Source of the DNA: Noviherbaspirillum saxi
GTDB taxonomy: Bacteria; Pseudomonadota; Gammaproteobacteria; Burkholderiales; Burkholderiaceae_D
Direction: 5' to 3'
NCBI RefSeq assembly: GCF_003591035.1
Contig: NZ_QYUO01000002.1
Coordinates: forward strand, 744,001 to 808,000
DNA length: 64,000 nt
Made by a program: the position numbers and the translations under genes. Of the stretch, positions 61,488 through 64,000 are shown piece after piece. Each line of letters opens with the position of its first letter. Position 1 is the first letter of the stretch. A model generated the notes under the pieces. That model saw only the letters and a program-made list of their open reading frames with translations, did no database searches and had not been told where the DNA came from.

Positions 61488-62306
61488 ATGCCATATCTCG
61501 ACGTTCCCGGCGCACGCCTGCGCTACGACGTCAGTGGCGATGGCCGGCTGCTCGTGTTCGTTCATGGCGCCGGCGCCAATGCCACTGTCTTCTTCCAGCA
61601 GGTCGCCCATTTCAACCGGAGCTATCGCGTCCTCTGTCTGGACATGCGTGGTTTCAGAGGGTCACACTGCGATCCCGAGCGGTTTCATCCACGTCAGTTC
61701 AGTGACGACCTGGCGCGCGTGCTCGATGCAGAAGCGCGGGGCCCAGCCGCAGTTGTTTGCCAGTCAATGGGAGCGTGGTCCGGCCTTCCGCTTGCAGTGC
61801 GTGAGCCCGAACGGTTCGCCGCCCTGGTCCTGTCCAGTTCGCCCACGCCCGCCTATGGCCCGCACCACACCGTCCTCCAGCAGGTATCCGACCGTTTCGG
61901 CAATGTCGCCGCAGGCAAGAAGGTCGCTCCCCAGGACTTGGGCTTCACGGACAAGTTCGTCCAGGAACGTCCGGACGTACTGACCCTCTACCAGATGCTC
62001 GCGAGGATGAACCAGAAACTCGACTTGTCGAAAATCTCGGATCCGGAACTGCGACTGTTACCGGAACACTTCGTCGGCTACCGCGTGCCCACACTGGTCG
62101 TTGGTGGCTTGCAAAACCGCCTGATCGGGGGCGAAACACACCTCGCCGCTGCACGGTGCATCCCTGGTGCTCAGGACTACACCTTTACCAACTCAGGTCA
62201 TTCCTCCTACTTTGAGGAACCGGACCACTTCAACCGGGTCGTGGAGCAATTCATTTCCGTCCACGGCCACTTTTCGCAGACCGGCGAAGGAGGGAAGCCA
62301 TGCTGA
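61488..62306 (+). CDS. alpha/beta hydrolase, probable meta-cleavage product hydrolase
   Basis: 272 aa. Oxyanion motif VFVHGAGANATVF, LCLDMRGFRGSH, nucleophile elbow VVCQSMGAWSG (Ser93, with Cys in place of the first Gly of GxSxG), and catalytic His in TNSGHSSYFEEPDHF near the C-terminus. MhpC/BphD-type enzymes cleave the ring-fission product by C-C hydrolysis, and position after the dioxygenase supports that role. Starts at ATG 61488, 19 bp after the dioxygenase stop. Confidence 0.88.
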   Translation: MPYLDVPGARLRYDVSGDGRLLVFVHGAGANATVFFQQVAHFNRSYRVLCLDMRGFRGSHCDPERFHPRQFSDDLARVLDAEARGPAAVVCQSMGAWSGLPLAVREPERFAALVLSSSPTPAYGPHHTVLQQVSDRFGNVAAGKKVAPQDLGFTDKFVQERPDVLTLYQMLARMNQKLDLSKISDPELRLLPEHFVGYRVPTLVVGGLQNRLIGGETHLAAARCIPGAQDYTFTNSGHSSYFEEPDHFNRVVEQFISVHGHFSQTGEGGKPC

Positions 62307-62719
62307 CCCGTCACTCACTGGCATTGCAAGAGGCAAAGGCGCTGTCAGCAGCGGCCGAACAAGCGGCTGGAACCTTGGGAGTGCAAGTTTCTATTGTAAT
62401 CGTAGATTCAACCACTTATGCGCAGGTCGTCGTTCGCATGGACGGCGCACCACTGATGAGTGCACAAGGGGCGTTTGACAAAGCCCGTACTGCGGCTGAA
62501 GGCGGTCATCCAACAAGCTTTTTCGAAAAGCCACTGAACGCGGGCCGTTACTCGATGCTCAAGCTTCCGCACACGCCGATCGAGGGCGGAGTGCCGGTGT
62601 TTGTTTCCGGCGAGTGCGTTGGCGCGATTGGCATTGCCGGGGCGCCGCCTCACCTTGACGCGCAGATTGCGGAGTCGGCAATTGAATCATTTCTCAAATC
62701 TTATGGAGACAATCGATGA
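62300..62719 (+). CDS. GlcG/HbpS-family heme-binding-like protein
   Basis: 139 aa, PF03928 (GlcG/HbpS) fold: ALSAAAEQAAGTLGVQVSIVIVDS, RMDGAPLMSAQGAFDKARTAA, LPHTPIEGGVPVFVSGECVGAIGIAGAPPHLDAQIAESAI. The start overlaps the hydrolase stop (ATGCTGA) and the stop overlaps the next start (ATGA), so it is translationally coupled within the pathway. Small proteins of this family accompany many aromatic and glycolate operons; activity is not established. Confidence 0.9.
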   Translation: MLTRHSLALQEAKALSAAAEQAAGTLGVQVSIVIVDSTTYAQVVVRMDGAPLMSAQGAFDKARTAAEGGHPTSFFEKPLNAGRYSMLKLPHTPIEGGVPVFVSGECVGAIGIAGAPPHLDAQIAESAIESFLKSYGDNR

Positions 62720-63564
62720 AGTTAATAAGTTTCAAATCGGGGAAGCAGGCCTCTTGGGGGGCTGTCGTGGATGGGAGCATTGTTGATCTTGCTGTTCTTA
62801 CGGGGCATCCGACCCTGAGAAGCGCCATCGAGGCCGGTGCGTTGGCAGAGATCGCTGATCTGATGGCGGATGCAAAGCCTACGCACACGATGGAGTCTGT
62901 TACCTTGCTTCCGGTTGTTCCGGATCCGGCAAAGATTTTTTGCGTTGGTACAAACTACCATGACCATCGTATCGAGACGGGGCGGGAAGTGCCGGACTAT
63001 CCGGTGATCTTCGCTCGCTTCGCCAACTCGCAGGTAGGTCACCAGCAGCCCATTCTTTGCCCCGTCGAATCGGACCAACTGGATTTCGAAGGAGAGATCG
63101 CGGTCATTATCGGACGCCGCGGACGCCGCGTCTCCGAAGCAGAGGCCTGGGAGTATGTGGCTGGTTACGCCCCGTATTGCGACGGTACGATTCGCGACTG
63201 GCAGCGTCACACTCACCAGTGGATCCCTGGTAAAAATTTCCCTGCAACGGGTAGTTTCGGTCCCTGGATGGTCACGCGCGACGAGATTGAAGATGGAGCC
63301 GATCTGAGCCTCATCACCCGCCTGAACGGTCAAGAAGTGCAGCGGTCGTCGGCTTCGCTCATGATCTTTTCGATCCCAAAAATAATCGCCTATTGCTCAA
63401 GCTTTACCGAATTGGAGCCCGGTGATGTCATCGTAACAGGCACGCCTGGTGGCGTCGGAGGAAAACGTGTCCCGCCACTCTGGATGAAGGCGGGTGACAT
63501 TGTTGAGGTAGAGGTGGGGCAGGTCGGGACGCTACGCAACCCGATCGCAAATGCAGCAGCATGA
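62716..63564 (+). CDS. fumarylacetoacetate hydrolase (FAH)-family protein
   Basis: 282 aa. KIFCVGTNYHDHRIETG (substrate loop), LDFEGEIAVIIGRRGRRVSEAEAWEYVAGYAPYCDGTIRDWQ with the E-x-E and Asp metal ligands, WIPGKNFPATGSFGPWMVTRDE and VIVTGTPGGVGGKRVPPLWMKAGD. The family includes acylpyruvate hydrolases, 2-hydroxyhepta-2,4-diene-dioate isomerases and oxaloacetate decarboxylases. Here it probably processes a product of meta-cleavage. The ATG overlaps the upstream stop by 4 bp. Confidence 0.93.
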   Translation: MKLISFKSGKQASWGAVVDGSIVDLAVLTGHPTLRSAIEAGALAEIADLMADAKPTHTMESVTLLPVVPDPAKIFCVGTNYHDHRIETGREVPDYPVIFARFANSQVGHQQPILCPVESDQLDFEGEIAVIIGRRGRRVSEAEAWEYVAGYAPYCDGTIRDWQRHTHQWIPGKNFPATGSFGPWMVTRDEIEDGADLSLITRLNGQEVQRSSASLMIFSIPKIIAYCSSFTELEPGDVIVTGTPGGVGGKRVPPLWMKAGDIVEVEVGQVGTLRNPIANAAA

Positions 63565-63994
63565 CCTATGGCGTAGGCATGTGAGATGCTGTTGATCTAA
63601 TGGCCTGTAAAGCAGGCCTGCTGCCAACATCGTTAGGGGTTGCATCGGTGTCGAGGCTCGGCAACGGTGCAACCCGCCGGTTCTGATGCAGGCAATTGTC
63701 GAGTGCAAGGCAGAACCGTACCGAAAATGCAAGGCGCGAAAATCCGTGCAAAGGCCATATTGCGAGAAACAAGAGCGTCAATGCCGAAGCCGCCTCCGTT
63801 CGACCGCAAAGAATCAACAGTGCGACTACTGGCTACGTAACTAATAGCAGCAAAGGCCAAGTGAAAGCAAAAATCTGCAAGATGTGTGATGCAGCGATGC
63901 GTATAGTCCGTGTTGCTTTCCCAAAGCTTCTTTTCCAGAAAAAGTAAGCAGTAGACATCAATGCAGAATTAGAAAGCCGCATCAGGAGATACGC
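63565..63994. other. intergenic region with three hairpin-forming repeats, no recognised gene
   Basis: Contains GGCCTG/CAGGCC (63602-63618), GGTTGCA/TGCAACC (63638-63674) and CGGTTCTG/CAGAACCG (63678 (approx.)-63718) inverted pairs, which together look like a compact structured intergenic repeat or a transcript-stabilising/terminating region after the FAH gene. Short frames here have no support. An AGGAGAT ribosome site appears at 63983-63989. Confidence 0.45.
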
Positions 63995-64000
63995 ATGTCG
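63995..64000 (+). CDS. start of a gene cut by the window end
   Basis: ATGTCG preceded by AGGAGATACGC, a good ribosome site, at the very end of the window. Only two codons are visible. By position it may be the next gene of the aromatic cluster. Confidence 0.4.

Noticed and set aside
1..64000. CRISPR arrays, tRNA or rRNA genes, phage structural genes, toxin-antitoxin pairs
   Set aside because: Looked for regular direct repeats, cloverleaf-like segments and typical small gene pairs by eye; none found. A tRNA scan could overrule this.

Overview
The window looks like chromosomal accessory DNA of a betaproteobacterium, most likely of the order Burkholderiales. The signs are five solitary Bug/TctC-type periplasmic binding proteins without TctA/TctB partners, Burkholderia-type (Porin_4) porin sequences, many IclR and LysR regulators each beside a small catabolic operon, and a DUF1302/DUF1329/RND cluster. 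Assignment to Oxalobacteraceae is only a guess. No rRNA, tRNA or CRISPR was seen.

Layout. (1) 1-9621, minus strand: an IclR regulator followed by two tandem DUF1254/DUF1214 proteins, a Bug protein, an alkylsulfatase-like metallo-beta-lactamase-fold protein with a changed metal motif, a fused ADP-forming acyl-CoA synthetase, a second Bug protein and the start of a porin. (2) 9954-18376: an acyl-CoA module (CaiB-type CoA transferase, two acyl-CoA dehydrogenases, a Bug protein, a SulP transporter) with two more IclR paralogues; an identical 18-bp site lies upstream of the CoA transferase and of the first dehydrogenase. (3) 18594-21183: a GlxA-type AraC regulator, a class A acid phosphatase and a porin remnant. 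(4) 21235-23714: the relic of an integron, with a decayed integron-integrase gene and three gene cassettes in the other orientation, each followed by a recognisable attC site. (5) 23951-27683: Bug, Asp/Glu racemase-family and 3-hydroxyacyl-CoA dehydrogenase genes with a divergent LysR gene. (6) 27713-31622: a repeat-rich gap, an NfeD protease/slipin pair and a TRIC-type channel. (7) 31916-35384: LysR/catB/catC/Bug with an ATAC-N7-GTAT operator (muconate branch of the beta-ketoadipate pathway, catA absent). (8) 35673-43191: LysR, RraA-type aldolase, aminotransferase and a polar amino-acid ABC transporter whose binding-protein gene is split by an IS630-family element. (9) 43372-46094: a CSS-motif/EAL c-di-GMP phosphodiesterase gene split by a second IS630-family element. 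(10) 46363-48840: a serine-recombinase remnant, an AraC regulator and a repeat-bearing gap. (11) 48841-57391: DUF1302, DUF1329, YCF48-like, RND/MMPL and a chemoreceptor, an apparent envelope-spanning system. (12) 57600-63564: LysR, flavin hydroxylase, VOC extradiol dioxygenase, alpha/beta hydrolase, GlcG-like protein and FAH-family hydrolase, an aromatic meta-cleavage cluster that continues past the window end.

How it works together. Most operons pair a dedicated regulator with uptake (Bug, ABC, porin or RND) and a few catabolic enzymes, as in a soil or rhizosphere degrader of aromatic and organic acids. An exact 18-bp repeat upstream of both the RND/chemoreceptor operon and the meta-cleavage operon suggests that sensing, envelope transport and ring cleavage of one hydrophobic aromatic substrate are co-regulated. 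The middle of the window has also collected mobile DNA: two IS630 copies, TA-flanked MITE-like elements that supply stop codons to neighbouring genes, a second MITE-like family, a recombinase fragment and the integron relic.
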